Source of the DNA: Hoeflea sp. BAL378
GTDB lineage: Bacteria; Pseudomonadota; Alphaproteobacteria; Rhizobiales; Rhizobiaceae
Assembly: GCF_000759435.1 (NCBI RefSeq)
Contig: NZ_JRJG01000048.1
Span: 1-59,119 of the forward strand
DNA length: 59,119 bases
Direction of reading: 5' to 3'
The position numbers and the translations under genes were made by a program. The notes under the pieces are model-generated. The model was not told the DNA's origin. It was given only the letters and a program-made list of their open reading frames with translations, and searched no databases. Shown here in pieces: positions 44,554 through 54,692 of this stretch (the first letter of the stretch is position 1; each line of letters starts with the position of its first letter).

Positions 44554-47370
44554 ATGCTTGACAAGACCTATGACGCCTCGGCCGTCGAGCCGAAAATCGC
44601 GACGCGCTGGGCGGAGGCGGACGCTTTTGCCGCCGGCGCCGGCGCAAAGCCCGGGGCGGAGCCGTTCTGCATCGTCATCCCGCCGCCGAACGTCACCGGC
44701 TCGCTGCATATGGGCCACGCACTCAACAACACGCTGCAGGATATCCTGGTCCGGTTCCAGCGCATGCGCGGCCGCGACGTGCTGTGGCAGCCGGGCATGG
44801 ACCATGCCGGTATCGCCACGCAGATGGTGGTCGAGCGGCAGCTCGCCGAACGCCAGCAGCCCAGCCGCCATGTCATGGGCCGCGACGCCTTCGTCGAGCG
44901 GGTCTGGGAGTGGAAGGACGAGTCGGGCGGCATGATCTTCAACCAGCTCAAGCGGCTGGGCGCGTCCTGCGACTGGTCGCGCGAGCGCTTCACCATGGAT
45001 GAGGGCCTGTCGGCCGCGGTGCTGGAAGTTTTCGTCAGCCTCTACAAGGACGGGCTGATCTACAAGGACAAGCGCCTAGTCAACTGGGACCCCAAGCTTC
45101 TGACCGCCATCTCCGACCTCGAGGTCGAGCAGATCGAAGTCCAGGGCAATCTGTGGCATTTCCGCTATCCGCTCGCCGACGGCGCGACCTACGAGCACCC
45201 GGTGACCTATAACGAGGACAGCGACACCCACACCTACGAGACCCGCGACTACATCATCGTCGCCACCACGCGGCCGGAAACCATGCTTGGCGACACGGCG
45301 GTCGCGGTCAATCCCGAGGACGTGCGCTACAGGGACCTGATCGGCAAGCAGGTGGTTCTGCCGCTCGTCGGCCGGCGCATCGCGATCGTCGGCGACGACT
45401 ATGCCGACGAAACCGCGGGCTCAGGCGCTGTGAAGATCACGCCGGCGCATGACTTCAACGATTTCGAGGTCGGCAAGCGGCATCATCTCAAGGCGATCAA
45501 CATCCTGACGACCGACGCCCGGATGACGCTCAAGGACAATGACGACTTCCTCGACGGCCTCAAGGTCGAAGGCAAGCTGATCGAGGTGATGGAAGCGCTC
45601 GACGGCATGGACCGCTTCGCAGCGCGCGCGCTGGTCGTCGCCAAGATGGAGGAGATCGGGCTGCTCGACCATGTCGAGCCGCACACGCACATGGTGCCGC
45701 ATGGCGACCGCGGCGGCGTGCCGATCGAGCCGTTCCTGACCGACCAGTGGTATGTCAACGCGGCTGAAATGGCCAAGCCGGCGATCGAGAGCGTGCGCGA
45801 GGGCCGCACCAATTTCGTGCCGAAGACCTGGGAGAAGACCTATTTCGAATGGATGGAGAACATCCAGCCCTGGTGCATCTCGCGGCAATTGTGGTGGGGT
45901 CACCAGATCCCGGCCTGGTACGGGCCGGACGGGCAGGTCTTCGTCGAGAAGGACGAGGAGGCCGCGCTCGAGGCGGCGATCCAGCACTACATCGCCCATG
46001 AAGGCCCGTGGAAGGCCTGGGTCGAGGAAAAGCTCGAGAATTTCCAGCCGGGCGAGATCCTGACCCGTGACGAGGACGTGCTCGACACCTGGTTCTCCTC
46101 GGCGCTGTGGCCGTTCTCGACGCTCGGCTGGCCCGAGAAGACGCCCGAGCTCGCGCGTTACTACCAGACCGACGTCCTGGTCACCGGCTTCGACATCATC
46201 TTCTTCTGGGTCGCCCGGATGATGATGATGGGCCTGCATTTCATGGAAGAGGAGCCGTTCCACACGGTCTATGTGCATGCGCTGGTCCGCGACAAGGACG
46301 GCGCCAAGATGTCGAAGTCCAAGGGCAACGTCATCGATCCGCTTGCGCTGATCGACGAATACGGCGCCGATGCGCTCAGGTTCACGCTGGCGATCATGGC
46401 GGCGCAGGGCCGCGACGTGAAGCTCGATCCCTCGCGCATCGCCGGCTATCGCAATTTCGGCACCAAGCTGTGGAACGCGGCCCGCTTCGCCGACATGAAC
46501 GGCGCCGTGCTCGACTCGGGTTTCGATCCGTCGTCGGTCAAGCTGACCATCAACCGCTGGATCCTGACCGAGCTCACCCGCACGTCCAACGAGGTGAAGG
46601 CCGCCATCGAGGCCTACAAGTTCAATGAGGCCGCCGGCGCGCTCTACCGCTTCGTCTGGAACCAGCTCTGCGACTGGTATCTCGAGCTGCTCAAGCCGGT
46701 GTTCAACGGCGAGGACGAGGCCGCCAAGGCGGAGGCGCGGGCCTGCGCGGCGCATGTGCTGGCCGAATCGGTCAAGCTGCTGCACCCGTTCATGCCGTTC
46801 ATGACCGAGGAGCTGTGGGAGCATCTCGCCGGCTCCGACGCGGGCCTTGCCTGCCATGCGGCGTGGCCGGAGCCGTCCTTCGCCGACGCGGATGCCGCCG
46901 ACGAGATCAACTGGCTGATCGATCTCGTCTCCGGCCTGCGCTCGGTGCGCGCCGAAATGAACGTGCCGCCTTCGGCCAAGGCGCCGCTGGTGATGGTTGG
47001 CGCCAACGCCGCCACCGGGGAGCGGTTGGCGCGCCATGACGCGGCGATCAAGCGGCTGGCGCGGGTGAGCGACATCACGGCGGAAAGCGCGGCGCCCCGC
47101 GGGTCCGCCCAGATCGTGGTGGGGGAGGCGACCGCCTGCCTGCCGCTGGGCGATCTGATTGATCTGGAAGCGGAAAAGGCGCGGCTGGAGAAGGCGCTGT
47201 CGAAGCTTGCCGAGGACATCGACAAGATCGAGGGCAAGCTCGCCAACGAGAAGTTCGTCGCCAACGCCAAGCCGGAAATCGTCGCGGCCGAACGCGAGAA
47301 ACTGACCGAGCTCAAGGGGCAGAGGGACAAGCTCACGCAGGCCCTTCAGCGCGTCAGCCAGGCCGGCTGA
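44554..47370 (+). CDS. valS: Valyl-tRNA synthetase
   Basis: A 938-residue class I synthetase that charges tRNA-Val. The HIGH motif is HMGH (52-55) in PPNVTGSLHMGHAL, and KMSKSKGNVID begins at K585. The inserted editing domain (~200-340) contains ATTRPETMLGDTAVAVNP, which removes mischarged threonine. A C-terminal Val-arm coiled coil (~870-938; LEAEKARLEKALSKL, KFVANAKPEIV) is complete. Start 44554 is preceded by GGAG; in-frame sequence upstream is not conserved. Confidence 0.97.
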   Translation: MLDKTYDASAVEPKIATRWAEADAFAAGAGAKPGAEPFCIVIPPPNVTGSLHMGHALNNTLQDILVRFQRMRGRDVLWQPGMDHAGIATQMVVERQLAERQQPSRHVMGRDAFVERVWEWKDESGGMIFNQLKRLGASCDWSRERFTMDEGLSAAVLEVFVSLYKDGLIYKDKRLVNWDPKLLTAISDLEVEQIEVQGNLWHFRYPLADGATYEHPVTYNEDSDTHTYETRDYIIVATTRPETMLGDTAVAVNPEDVRYRDLIGKQVVLPLVGRRIAIVGDDYADETAGSGAVKITPAHDFNDFEVGKRHHLKAINILTTDARMTLKDNDDFLDGLKVEGKLIEVMEALDGMDRFAARALVVAKMEEIGLLDHVEPHTHMVPHGDRGGVPIEPFLTDQWYVNAAEMAKPAIESVREGRTNFVPKTWEKTYFEWMENIQPWCISRQLWWGHQIPAWYGPDGQVFVEKDEEAALEAAIQHYIAHEGPWKAWVEEKLENFQPGEILTRDEDVLDTWFSSALWPFSTLGWPEKTPELARYYQTDVLVTGFDIIFFWVARMMMMGLHFMEEEPFHTVYVHALVRDKDGAKMSKSKGNVIDPLALIDEYGADALRFTLAIMAAQGRDVKLDPSRIAGYRNFGTKLWNAARFADMNGAVLDSGFDPSSVKLTINRWILTELTRTSNEVKAAIEAYKFNEAAGALYRFVWNQLCDWYLELLKPVFNGEDEAAKAEARACAAHVLAESVKLLHPFMPFMTEELWEHLAGSDAGLACHAAWPEPSFADADAADEINWLIDLVSGLRSVRAEMNVPPSAKAPLVMVGANAATGERLARHDAAIKRLARVSDITAESAAPRGSAQIVVGEATACLPLGDLIDLEAEKARLEKALSKLAEDIDKIEGKLANEKFVANAKPEIVAAEREKLTELKGQRDKLTQALQRVSQAG

Positions 47371-47687
47371 CGCGTCCATCGCGGCAATTCCGGCCCGGGA
47401 CCCGGCCAGCGCCGCCGATGCCGTGCAATTCGCGCAAAATCACGGCAATTGTGACCGAAATGCAACAAAAGCGTGTCACGCTGGCGATTTGGTCGGATTC
47501 TGACCCCCGGACGTCGATATCCGGGCCCAAGATCATGGATTTCGGTGCGGAATCGATGATTTTTGGCCCGGTTGTCGACAAGTCCAGCGTCCTTGCTTCC
47601 GCGGTTGCTTCCGGGGCGGTTTACAAACCCCTCATAATCATTACCTAATCGCCTCAATCGTAAGCTTTTACGTCCTGGAGGGGATTC
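47371..47687. other. 317-bp gap between valS and the FadL-type gene
   Basis: No gene is seen. It contains a 67-bp imperfect inverted repeat (47513-47579). An AT-richer stretch at 47620-47670 (CTCATAATCATTACCTAATC) is the likely promoter zone for the downstream porin gene, although no clean -35/-10 pair stands out. Confidence 0.6.
47513..47579. repeat. 67-bp imperfect inverted repeat upstream of the FadL-type gene
   Basis: Left arm 47513-47543 starts GTCGATATCCGGGCCCAAGA; the right arm 47549-47579 ends GGCCCGGTTGTCGAC. The arms pair over ~31 bp with about six or seven mismatches or wobbles around a short loop. There is no T-run after it, so it is not a plain terminator. It could be a transcript-level control hairpin, a relic of a miniature element, or a protein-binding palindrome. 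Confidence 0.65.
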
Positions 47688-48926
47688 ATGATTCGCGCTG
47701 TTTTGAAAACGATTGTTGCAGGTCTGTCGGTGAGCGTCGCATTCGCGTCTGCAGCTCAGGCCGGGGGTCTCGAACGGGGTGGCTACAATATCGATCTTCT
47801 GTTCGATACGTCCCGTTTCGCATCCGATGCATCCGTGGCCTATGTCATGCCGGACCGGGAGTTGACCAATGTGGTCGACACCAACGCCCGTGACGGCATC
47901 GGCAGCAATGGCTTCGGCGCCGGCACGAGAACCGCCGACGAAACCGAATCCTACCTGGTGCCGAGGATCGGCTTCAAGGTCGGGCTTGGCGAAAGCGCCG
48001 ACTGCATGGCCGACTATTCTCAGCCCTACGGCGCGCACACCAATCCGGGCGCGAACTGGATGGGCGCAAACAGCAACATCGAAACCAAGATCGAGAGCGA
48101 CGGCCTCGCCGCAACCTGTTCTTACAAGTTCAAGGCCGGCAAGGGCGATCTGCGCGTGATCGGCGGCGTGTCCTACCTCGACATGAGCGGCTTCAAGACC
48201 CGTCTGGTCGCTCCGCCGGCATTGGCGCTGGGCAACGGCCAGGGCCGGCTCGACCTGAGCGGCGACGGCTATGGCTATCGCATCGGCGCTGCCTACGAAA
48301 TTCCGGAAATCGCCTTTCGCGCCAGCCTGATGTACTACAGCGAAGTGGACCTCGACGACATCACCGGCACCCTGAACCTGTCGCAGGTCAACGGCCAGGT
48401 GATTCCGGTGTTCGGCTCCACCTCGATGCCGGAAGCGGTCGAGTTCAAGGTGCAGTCCGGCATCGCTCCGGGCTGGCTGGCCTTCGGTTCGGTCAAGTGG
48501 GTCGACTGGAGCCAGTTGCAGACGGTCGCCTTCTGCCCGACCGCAACCCGCGCGCTCGGCTGCTCCTACAGCGGCGTCAACCGCGCCACCTCGCTCGACC
48601 TTCTCTACCGGGACGGCTGGACGGTCAGCGGCGGCGTCGGCCATCGCTTCAACGACAACCTCTCGGGCCTGGCTTCGCTGACCTGGGACCGCGGCACCAG
48701 CACCGGGACCGGAACGCAGACCGACACCTGGACCGCGGCTGCAGGCATCGCCTACACCCCCAACCAGAACGTTGAAGTCCGTCTGGGCGGCGCGCTCGGC
48801 GTGCTGACCTCCGGCAGCTCGGGCGTGGTCACCACCTCGCAGGGCCGCTTCGGCACCGATGTGAGCTACAATTTCGGCAACGATCTGGTGGCCGCGGTCT
48901 CCGGCGCGATCAAGGTCAAGTTCTGA
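47688..48926 (+). CDS. FadL/OmpP1-type outer membrane transporter
   Basis: A 412-residue outer-membrane beta-barrel. A signal peptide ends AQA at ~25. The mature N-terminus GGLERGGYNIDLLFDTSRFA forms the plug-like segment of FadL proteins. Alternating beta strands continue to a C-terminal aromatic (KVKF) as the BAM complex requires. A Cys pair (CPTATRALGC) may close an outer loop. FadL homologues admit long-chain fatty acids or other hydrophobic compounds. GGAGGGG lies upstream of the ATG, and a strong terminator follows. Confidence 0.9.
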   Translation: MIRAVLKTIVAGLSVSVAFASAAQAGGLERGGYNIDLLFDTSRFASDASVAYVMPDRELTNVVDTNARDGIGSNGFGAGTRTADETESYLVPRIGFKVGLGESADCMADYSQPYGAHTNPGANWMGANSNIETKIESDGLAATCSYKFKAGKGDLRVIGGVSYLDMSGFKTRLVAPPALALGNGQGRLDLSGDGYGYRIGAAYEIPEIAFRASLMYYSEVDLDDITGTLNLSQVNGQVIPVFGSTSMPEAVEFKVQSGIAPGWLAFGSVKWVDWSQLQTVAFCPTATRALGCSYSGVNRATSLDLLYRDGWTVSGGVGHRFNDNLSGLASLTWDRGTSTGTGTQTDTWTAAAGIAYTPNQNVEVRLGGALGVLTSGSSGVVTTSQGRFGTDVSYNFGNDLVAAVSGAIKVKF

Positions 48927-48953
48927 TCCTGACCCCACGGGTCTGATTTCAAA

Positions 48954-48978
48954 ACCCCGCCCTCGTGGCGGGGTTTTT
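48954..48978 (+). terminator. Terminator after the FadL-type gene
   Basis: ACCCCGCC and GGCGGGGT form a perfect 8-bp stem around CTCGT, followed by TTTTT. It lies 27 bp after the stop. Confidence 0.9.
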
Positions 48979-49180
48979 CGTTCTGGACAGGGCAAATCCG
49001 GTGAATTTCTGCCGGTCATCACGCAATGTGACGATTCCGCAACACTTTTTTCAAATGCATCTGCTATGAAATCCGGGAGGCTTTTGGTGCCCATTTCCCG
49101 CCACAAACGGGGCGCACGGCAAGGCTTCAGTTCGGCCCCGCGGCCCGGCCAGTTTGGACCGGGGCGCGTTTGAGGATCAC

Positions 49181-50905
49181 ATGACCGCCAGTGCATTCGA
49201 CAAGTCCAAGCTTCCGAGCCGGTACACCACGGTCGGGCCGGCGCGCGCGCCGCACCGAGCGTTCCTGTACGCCATGGGACTGTCGAGCGAGGAGATCGCC
49301 CAGCCGCTGGTCGGCGTGGCCTCCTGCTGGAACGAGGCGGCGCCCTGCAACATCTCGCTGATGCGGCAGGCGCAGGTGGTCAAGAAGGGCGTGGCGTCCG
49401 CCAAGGGCACGCCGCGCGAGTTCTGCACCATCACCGTGACCGACGGCATCGCCATGGGCCACCAGGGCATGAAGGCGTCGCTGGCGAGCCGCGACCTGAT
49501 CGCCGATTCGGTGGAACTGACCATGCGCGGCCATTGCTACGACGCCATCGTCGGGCTTGCCGGCTGCGACAAGTCGCTGCCGGGCATGATGATGTCGATG
49601 GTCCGGCTCAATGTGCCCTCGATCTTCATCTATGGCGGGTCGATCCTGCCGGGCAGCCACCGCGGCCGCCAGATCACCGTCCAGGACGTGTTCGAGGCGG
49701 TCGGCCAGCATTCGGTCGGCAACATGTCGGACGAGGAACTCTACGAGATCGAACAGGCGGCGTGCCCGTCGGCCGGCTCCTGCGGCGCCCAGTTTACCGC
49801 CAACACCATGGCGACGGTGGCCGAAGCCATCGGCCTGGCGCTGCCCTATTCCTGCGGCGCGCCCGCGCCCTACGAGATGCGCGACAAGTTCTGCTATGCC
49901 GCCGGCGAGAAGATCATGGAACTGATCGCCAAGCAGATCCGCCCGCGCGACATCGTCACGCTCAAGTCGCTCGAAAACGCCGCCGCCGTGGTGTCCGCCA
50001 CCGGCGGGTCCACCAACGCCGCGCTGCACCTGCCGGCGATCGCCCATGAATGCGGCATCGAGTTCGACCTGTTCGACGTTGCCCGGATCTTCGAGCGCAC
50101 CCCCTACATCGCCAATCTCAAGCCCGGCGGCAAATACGTCGCCAAGGACATGTTCGAGGCGGGCGGGATTCCGCAGCTCATGAAGACGCTGCTCGAGCAC
50201 GGCTACCTGCATGGCGACTGCATGACCGTGACGGGCCGCACTTTGGCCGAAAACATGGAGCATGTTCGCTGGAACGACGATCAGGATGTCGTGCATCCGG
50301 CCAACAAGCCGATCACCGTCACCGGCGGCGTTGTCGGGCTGAAGGGCAACCTGGCGCCGGACGGCGCGATCGTGAAGGTCGCCGGCATGGCCAGGCTGAA
50401 GTTCAGCGGCCCGGCGCGGTGCTTCGAGTCGGAAGAGGACTGCTTTGAAGCGGTCACAAACGGGAATTACAAGGAAGGCGAGGTTCTGGTGATCCGCTAT
50501 GAAGGCCCCAAGGGCGGGCCCGGCATGCGCGAAATGCTGTCGACCACCGCGGCCATCTATGGCCAGGGCATGGGCGACAAGGTCGCGCTGATCACCGACG
50601 GCCGGTTCTCCGGCGCAACCCGCGGCTTCTGTGTCGGCCATGTCGGACCGGAAGCAGCAGAAGGCGGGCCGATCGGCCTGCTCGAGGACGGCGACATCGT
50701 CGAGATCGACGCGGTCGACGGCATTTTGAGCGTGAGGCTGTCCGACGAGGAGCTGGCCGCGCGCAGGGACAAATGGACAGCGCGGGAGACCGATTATGCA
50801 TCGGGCGCGCTTTGGAAATACGCCCAGACGGTGGGGTCGGCGCGCTACGGCGCGGTCACCCATCCGGGCGGAGCGAAAGAAAAGCACTGCTATGCGGACA
50901 TCTAG
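49181..50905 (+). CDS. ilvD: Dihydroxy-acid dehydratase
   Basis: A 574-residue iron-sulfur dehydratase in valine, leucine and isoleucine synthesis. Cluster Cys are in [12 protein letters not shown] (~47-58), [11 protein letters not shown] (~126-136) and [16 protein letters not shown] (~198-213). [16 protein letters not shown] near the end is the ED (Edd/IlvD) signature. Length fits the shorter IlvD branch, whose members also act on sugar acids, so a sugar-acid dehydratase is a small possibility. Start 49181 has GAGGAT upstream. Its last 14 bases overlap the exoR start. Confidence 0.9.
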   Translation: MTASAFDKSKLPSRYTTVGPARAPHRAFLYAMGLSSEEIAQPLVGVASCWNEAAPCNISLMRQAQVVKKGVASAKGTPREFCTITVTDGIAMGHQGMKASLASRDLIADSVELTMRGHCYDAIVGLAGCDKSLPGMMMSMVRLNVPSIFIYGGSILPGSHRGRQITVQDVFEAVGQHSVGNMSDEELYEIEQAACPSAGSCGAQFTANTMATVAEAIGLALPYSCGAPAPYEMRDKFCYAAGEKIMELIAKQIRPRDIVTLKSLENAAAVVSATGGSTNAALHLPAIAHECGIEFDLFDVARIFERTPYIANLKPGGKYVAKDMFEAGGIPQLMKTLLEHGYLHGDCMTVTGRTLAENMEHVRWNDDQDVVHPANKPITVTGGVVGLKGNLAPDGAIVKVAGMARLKFSGPARCFESEEDCFEAVTNGNYKEGEVLVIRYEGPKGGPGMREMLSTTAAIYGQGMGDKVALITDGRFSGATRGFCVGHVGPEAAEGGPIGLLEDGDIVEIDAVDGILSVRLSDEELAARRDKWTARETDYASGALWKYAQTVGSARYGAVTHPGGAKEKHCYADI

Positions 50906-51689
50906 TCTTACCCGGACCGGTCTTTTTTGCGCAGCTCTCGCCGCCGCCATCGGCATGAACGAACCTGCGCGCGCGCTTGATCCCAATGCCGGCGTGACGC
51001 GCGAATCGGGTCCGTTCGATCTCTTCAAGTTCGGCTTCTCGGCCTACAAGAAGGGCCGCAAGGACGAGGCCGTCGAGGCCTACAAATATGCCGCCGAAAA
51101 GGGCCATCCCGGCGCGCGCTGGGCGCTGGCCAACATGTACGCCTATGGCGACGGCGTGGTGGAAAACGACTACGAGGCCTTCAAGATCTATGACGACATC
51201 GCCCGCCAGGGCGTGGAGCCCGGATCGCAGGACACCGGTTATTTCGTCAATGCGCTCTTGTCGCTGGCGTCCTACTACCAGATCGGCATTCCCGGCAGCC
51301 CGGTCAAGCCCAACCTGGGCGCCGCGCGCCAGCTCTATTTCCAGGCGGCGTCCGCTTTTGGCGTGCCGGAAGCGCAGTACCGTCTCGGCCGCATGATCCT
51401 CGAAGGCGAGGGCGGCGCCAACGACATCCAGCAGGCGAAGAAGTGGCTCAACCGGGCGCGCGTCAGCGGTCACCCGGCGGCCTCCGCCGTGCTCGGCAAT
51501 GTGGTGTTCGAAGAGGGGCAGGTGGTTCGCGGCCTGGCCTTCATGACCACGGCGCTCGAACGTTCGGCGCCGTCGGACAAGCCGTGGATCCAGGCCCTGC
51601 AGGAGCGGGCGTTCTCACTCGCCGGCGAAGCCGACCGCCGCACCGCGGTGGCTCTGGCGCAGGACATGCTGGCCAAGGGCCTCAACTGA
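50892..51689 (+). CDS. exoR: Exopolysaccharide regulator ExoR
   Basis: A 265-residue periplasmic protein. The signal peptide ends ARA at ~28. The mature chain is a series of Sel1/TPR-like helical repeats: [44 protein letters not shown] (read in parts), then [19 protein letters not shown] and [16 protein letters not shown]. These stretches closely match S. meliloti ExoR, which binds the sensor ExoS and silences the ExoS-ChvI system, controlling succinoglycan, motility and acid response. The ATG overlaps the ilvD 3' end by 14 bases in another frame. No exoS or chvI is in the window. Confidence 0.92.
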   Translation: MRTSSLTRTGLFCAALAAAIGMNEPARALDPNAGVTRESGPFDLFKFGFSAYKKGRKDEAVEAYKYAAEKGHPGARWALANMYAYGDGVVENDYEAFKIYDDIARQGVEPGSQDTGYFVNALLSLASYYQIGIPGSPVKPNLGAARQLYFQAASAFGVPEAQYRLGRMILEGEGGANDIQQAKKWLNRARVSGHPAASAVLGNVVFEEGQVVRGLAFMTTALERSAPSDKPWIQALQERAFSLAGEADRRTAVALAQDMLAKGLN

Positions 51690-51760
51690 CCTCAGTCCAC
51701 TGATTCCGGCGGGAAATTATCCCCTTTATCAGCGCCGTAAGAGCGGGCAGGGGCGGAGCG

Positions 51761-52042
51761 TCAACCGCGGACTTGCGCCGTGGCCTTCCAGGGCGACATC
51801 TGCGCGGTGGGGCAGCCGTCGGAGATCTTCTTCCAGCTCGTGTTGTTGAGATTGCGTTCGCAGCGCGCCAGATAGCGCTGGGATGAGCCGATCTGCAGGC
51901 AGATCACGCCACCTTCCTTGATGCGCTTGCCGTTGCCGAGGCACTCGCACTCCTGTCCCGCCGTGGCGGGCGGAACGGACAGGCCGAGGACCGGAAAAAC
52001 ACCGAGCCCCACGGCCAACAGCCATGATCGCGCATGTTTCAT
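51761..52042 (-). CDS. Small Cys-rich secreted protein
   Basis: A 93-residue protein with a signal peptide (cleavage after ATA at ~28). The ~65-residue mature part has five Cys: CEC right after cleavage, then one each in VICLQIG, ARCERNL and DGCPTAQ. The YLARCERNLNNTSWKKISDGCP wording suggests a small disulfide-bonded fold. The function is unknown. It lies convergent with exoR (71 bp) and 65 bp downstream of xthA. The start is the first Met of the signal peptide; the ribosome site is weak. Confidence 0.7.
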   Translation of the reverse strand: MKHARSWLLAVGLGVFPVLGLSVPPATAGQECECLGNGKRIKEGGVICLQIGSSQRYLARCERNLNNTSWKKISDGCPTAQMSPWKATAQVRG

Positions 52043-52107
52043 GCCCGCATGATGCGCCTGTAAGGGCGTCTTGGCAAGATTAGCGGCGAGCCCCGCAGGG
52101 CGCTCGG

Positions 52108-52890
52108 TCAGATGGAGAGGGAGATCGCCACGGGAACATGGTCGGAGGGTCGCTCCCATCCGCGGACATGCTTTTCGACGGTCGCCGAGAGGAGCCGGTC
52201 GGCCGCCTCCGGCGAAAGCATCAGATGGTCGATCCGGATGCCGTTGTTCTTGGGCCAGGCGCCGGCCTGGTAATCCCAGAAGGTGTAGGTCTTGGGCTGG
52301 TCGTTGACGGCGCGGATCGCGTCGGTGAAGCCGAGATTCTCGAGCCTGCGGAAGGCCTCGCGGCTTTCCGGGCGGAACAGGGCATCGCCCTCCCAGACCT
52401 TGGGGTCATGGCAATCCACCGGTTCGGGAATGACATTGTAGTCGCCTGCGAGCACCAGCGGTTCCTCGAGCGCCAGCCGCTCGGCTGCGAAGGCCTCGAG
52501 CCGCTCCATCCAGGACAGCTTGTAGGGAAACTTCGGCGTGTCGACCGGGTTGCCGTTGGGCAGGTAGATGGAGGCCACGCGCAGGCTGCCGCCTTCCACC
52601 GAAAACACCGCCTCCATGAAGCGGGCGTGGTCGTCGGCGTCGTCGCCGGGCAGGCCGCGAAGGACTTCGTCCGGGCTGCGCTTGGACAGGATCGCCACCC
52701 CGTTGAAGCCTTTCTGGCCATGGGTCTCCACGTGGTAGCCGAGCGCTTCGATCTCCAGCCGGGGAAAGGCTTCGTCGACCGACTTGATCTCCTGCAGGCA
52801 GACGATGTCCGGGTCGCTTTCCCTGAGCCAGGTCTGGAGATTGTCGATGCGCGCCTTGATGCCGTTGATGTTCCAGGTGGCGATTTTCAC
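52108..52890 (-). CDS. xthA: Exodeoxyribonuclease III
   Basis: A 260-residue AP endonuclease/3'-exonuclease for base-excision repair. KIATWNINGIKARI opens the fold. LQEIKS has the metal-binding Glu, GDYNVIPEPVDCHDP the catalytic Asp-Asn pair, and IDHLMLS and SDHVPV the C-terminal Asp-His. A GTG start at 52890, with AAGGA at good spacing, gives the normal MKIATWN beginning; an ATG at 52899 would add three residues. It is downstream of erpA, which reads the same way, with 58 bp between. Confidence 0.94.
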   Translation of the reverse strand: MKIATWNINGIKARIDNLQTWLRESDPDIVCLQEIKSVDEAFPRLEIEALGYHVETHGQKGFNGVAILSKRSPDEVLRGLPGDDADDHARFMEAVFSVEGGSLRVASIYLPNGNPVDTPKFPYKLSWMERLEAFAAERLALEEPLVLAGDYNVIPEPVDCHDPKVWEGDALFRPESREAFRRLENLGFTDAIRAVNDQPKTYTFWDYQAGAWPKNNGIRIDHLMLSPEAADRLLSATVEKHVRGWERPSDHVPVAISLSI

Positions 52891-52948
52891 GGCGTGCATC
52901 CTTCGCAAGGGGCGCCGCGTTTGGTACGCGGCGCGACTGGTGGGGCAA

Positions 52949-53284
52949 TCAGATCGAGAAGCTGGTTCCGCAGCCGCAGGAGGCGACGGCGTTGGGGTTC
53001 CTGATCTGGAACGCCTGGCCCATCAGATTGTCGACAAAATCGATTTCGGACCCGGCCATGTAGACGAGCGAGATCTGGTCGATCAGCACGCGGGCGTCGT
53101 CCTTTTCCAGCACCACGTCGTCCTCGCCGGCCTGGTCGGCCAGATCGAACTTGTAGGAAAACCCCGAGCAGCCGCCGCCTTCGACGGAGACCCTGAGCGC
53201 CGACTTGCCAGCCTCGGCGGACACGATCTCCCTGATCCGGCGGGCGGCGGAGTCCGACAGCGTCACTTGTGCTGTTTCAGTCAT
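52949..53284 (-). CDS. erpA: Iron-sulfur cluster insertion protein, ErpA type
   Basis: A 111-residue A-type carrier that passes Fe-S clusters to target enzymes. The three Cys ligands are at GGGCSGFSYKF (~38) and the C-terminal SCGCGTSF (~103-107). LSDSAARRIREI is the usual opening. AAGGAGGT precedes the ATG, a strong ribosome site. It is divergent from dgt, 139 bp away. Clients in the window could include IlvD. Confidence 0.94.
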   Translation of the reverse strand: MTETAQVTLSDSAARRIREIVSAEAGKSALRVSVEGGGCSGFSYKFDLADQAGEDDVVLEKDDARVLIDQISLVYMAGSEIDFVDNLMGQAFQIRNPNAVASCGCGTSFSI

Positions 53285-53423
53285 AGAACCTCCTTGCCGG
53301 GGTCAAGGTCCGGCAGAGACATGTTTCAAATCACTTGCTCTATAGGTATGAAGGCGGTGGCCCGACGTCAATGCTTGGACGGAGTGAGTCGGGTCATCGT
53401 GATCGCCTGTTGACGGGATAGGC

Positions 53424-54629
53424 ATGGAATTCGACGTGACACAGCTGGGTTTCGGAACCGGGACGCGCGCGCCCTGGGCTGAAAACCCCTGGGCGAGCCG
53501 CGGGCGGCTTGTCGCCGAGCCGGTGAGCCCGACCCGGTCCGAGTTCCAGCGCGACCGCGACCGGATCATCCACACCACCGCCTTCCGGCGGCTCAAGCAC
53601 AAGACCCAGGTGTTCGTGGCCCATGAGGGCGATCACTACCGCACGCGGCTCACCCACACCATCGAGGTGGCGCAGATCGCCAGGGCGCTGGCGCGTGCGC
53701 TCAAGCTCGACGAGGACCTGGCCGAGGGCGTGGCGCTGGTGCATGATTTCGGCCACACGCCCTTCGGCCACACCGGCGAGGAGGCGCTCGACGAGCTGCT
53801 GGCCGACGCCGGCGGCTTCGATCACAACGCCCAGTCGCTGCGCATCGTCACCAAGCTCGAGCAGCGCTACGCCGATTTCGACGGGCTCAACCTCACCTGG
53901 GAGACACTCGAGGGCCTGGTCAAGCACAACGGGCCGCTGATCGGGGAGGGCACGGGCCCGGTGCCGGAACCGATCCTCGACTACAACCGGCGCCACGACC
54001 TGTGGCTGGCGACCCATTCTGCGCTCGAGGCGCAGGTCGCCGCGATCGCCGACGACATTGCCTACAACACCCATGACATCGACGACGGGCTGCGCTCCGG
54101 CCTGATCACGCTCGACATGCTCGAGGAACTGCCGATGCTCGCCCGGCTCCTGTCGGTCGTGCGGCAGCGCTATCCCGGTCTCGAGGAGCCGCGGCTGATC
54201 CATGAGGTGATGCGCCGGCAGATCACCGAGATGGTCGAGGACGTGATCGGCGTGGCCCAGGCCAATCTTGCCGAAGTGAAGCCGGGCTCCGCCGACGACG
54301 TGCGCCATGCCGGGCGGACGATGGCGCATTTTTCCGCCGACTTCGTGGCCGCGGACAAGGACATCAAGGCGTTCTTGTACCGCCATCTCTACCGGCACCC
54401 GGACGTGATGCGGGTGCGGGCCAACGCCACGCGGATCGTGCGCGATCTCTACGCCGCCTTCATGGCCGATCCCGGCGGGATGGGCGACAAGCACGCCCAT
54501 GCCGGCGTCGAGGATCTTCCGGTGGACTTGCGGGCGCGGAAGGTGAGGGACTATCTCGCCGGGATGACCGATACCTATGCGATTGCGGCGCACCGGCGCT
54601 TGTTTGACCATACACCTGAATTGCGATAG
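53424..54629 (+). CDS. dgt: dGTP triphosphohydrolase-like protein
   Basis: A 401-residue HD-domain enzyme that removes triphosphate from dNTPs. The metal motif is split as [34 protein letters not shown] (the HD pair) and [16 protein letters not shown] (the last Asp). [30 protein letters not shown] (read in parts) is the usual N-terminal signature. Length fits the type 2 subfamily of alphaproteobacteria. Together with nrdJ it shapes dNTP pools, though not linked in position. It leads into argS 63 bp later. Confidence 0.93.
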   Translation: MEFDVTQLGFGTGTRAPWAENPWASRGRLVAEPVSPTRSEFQRDRDRIIHTTAFRRLKHKTQVFVAHEGDHYRTRLTHTIEVAQIARALARALKLDEDLAEGVALVHDFGHTPFGHTGEEALDELLADAGGFDHNAQSLRIVTKLEQRYADFDGLNLTWETLEGLVKHNGPLIGEGTGPVPEPILDYNRRHDLWLATHSALEAQVAAIADDIAYNTHDIDDGLRSGLITLDMLEELPMLARLLSVVRQRYPGLEEPRLIHEVMRRQITEMVEDVIGVAQANLAEVKPGSADDVRHAGRTMAHFSADFVAADKDIKAFLYRHLYRHPDVMRVRANATRIVRDLYAAFMADPGGMGDKHAHAGVEDLPVDLRARKVRDYLAGMTDTYAIAAHRRLFDHTPELR

Positions 54630-54692
54630 GCAGCGGTCAAACGCGCGCGAGCAACCGTTTCGCTCCCTTTCCGCCATATCCGGATTTATCGC

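Noticed and set aside
45421-47379. A 652-codon minus-strand frame opposite valS
   Set aside because: A shadow of valS with the same Arg/Gly/Asp/Val-rich composition and no motifs.
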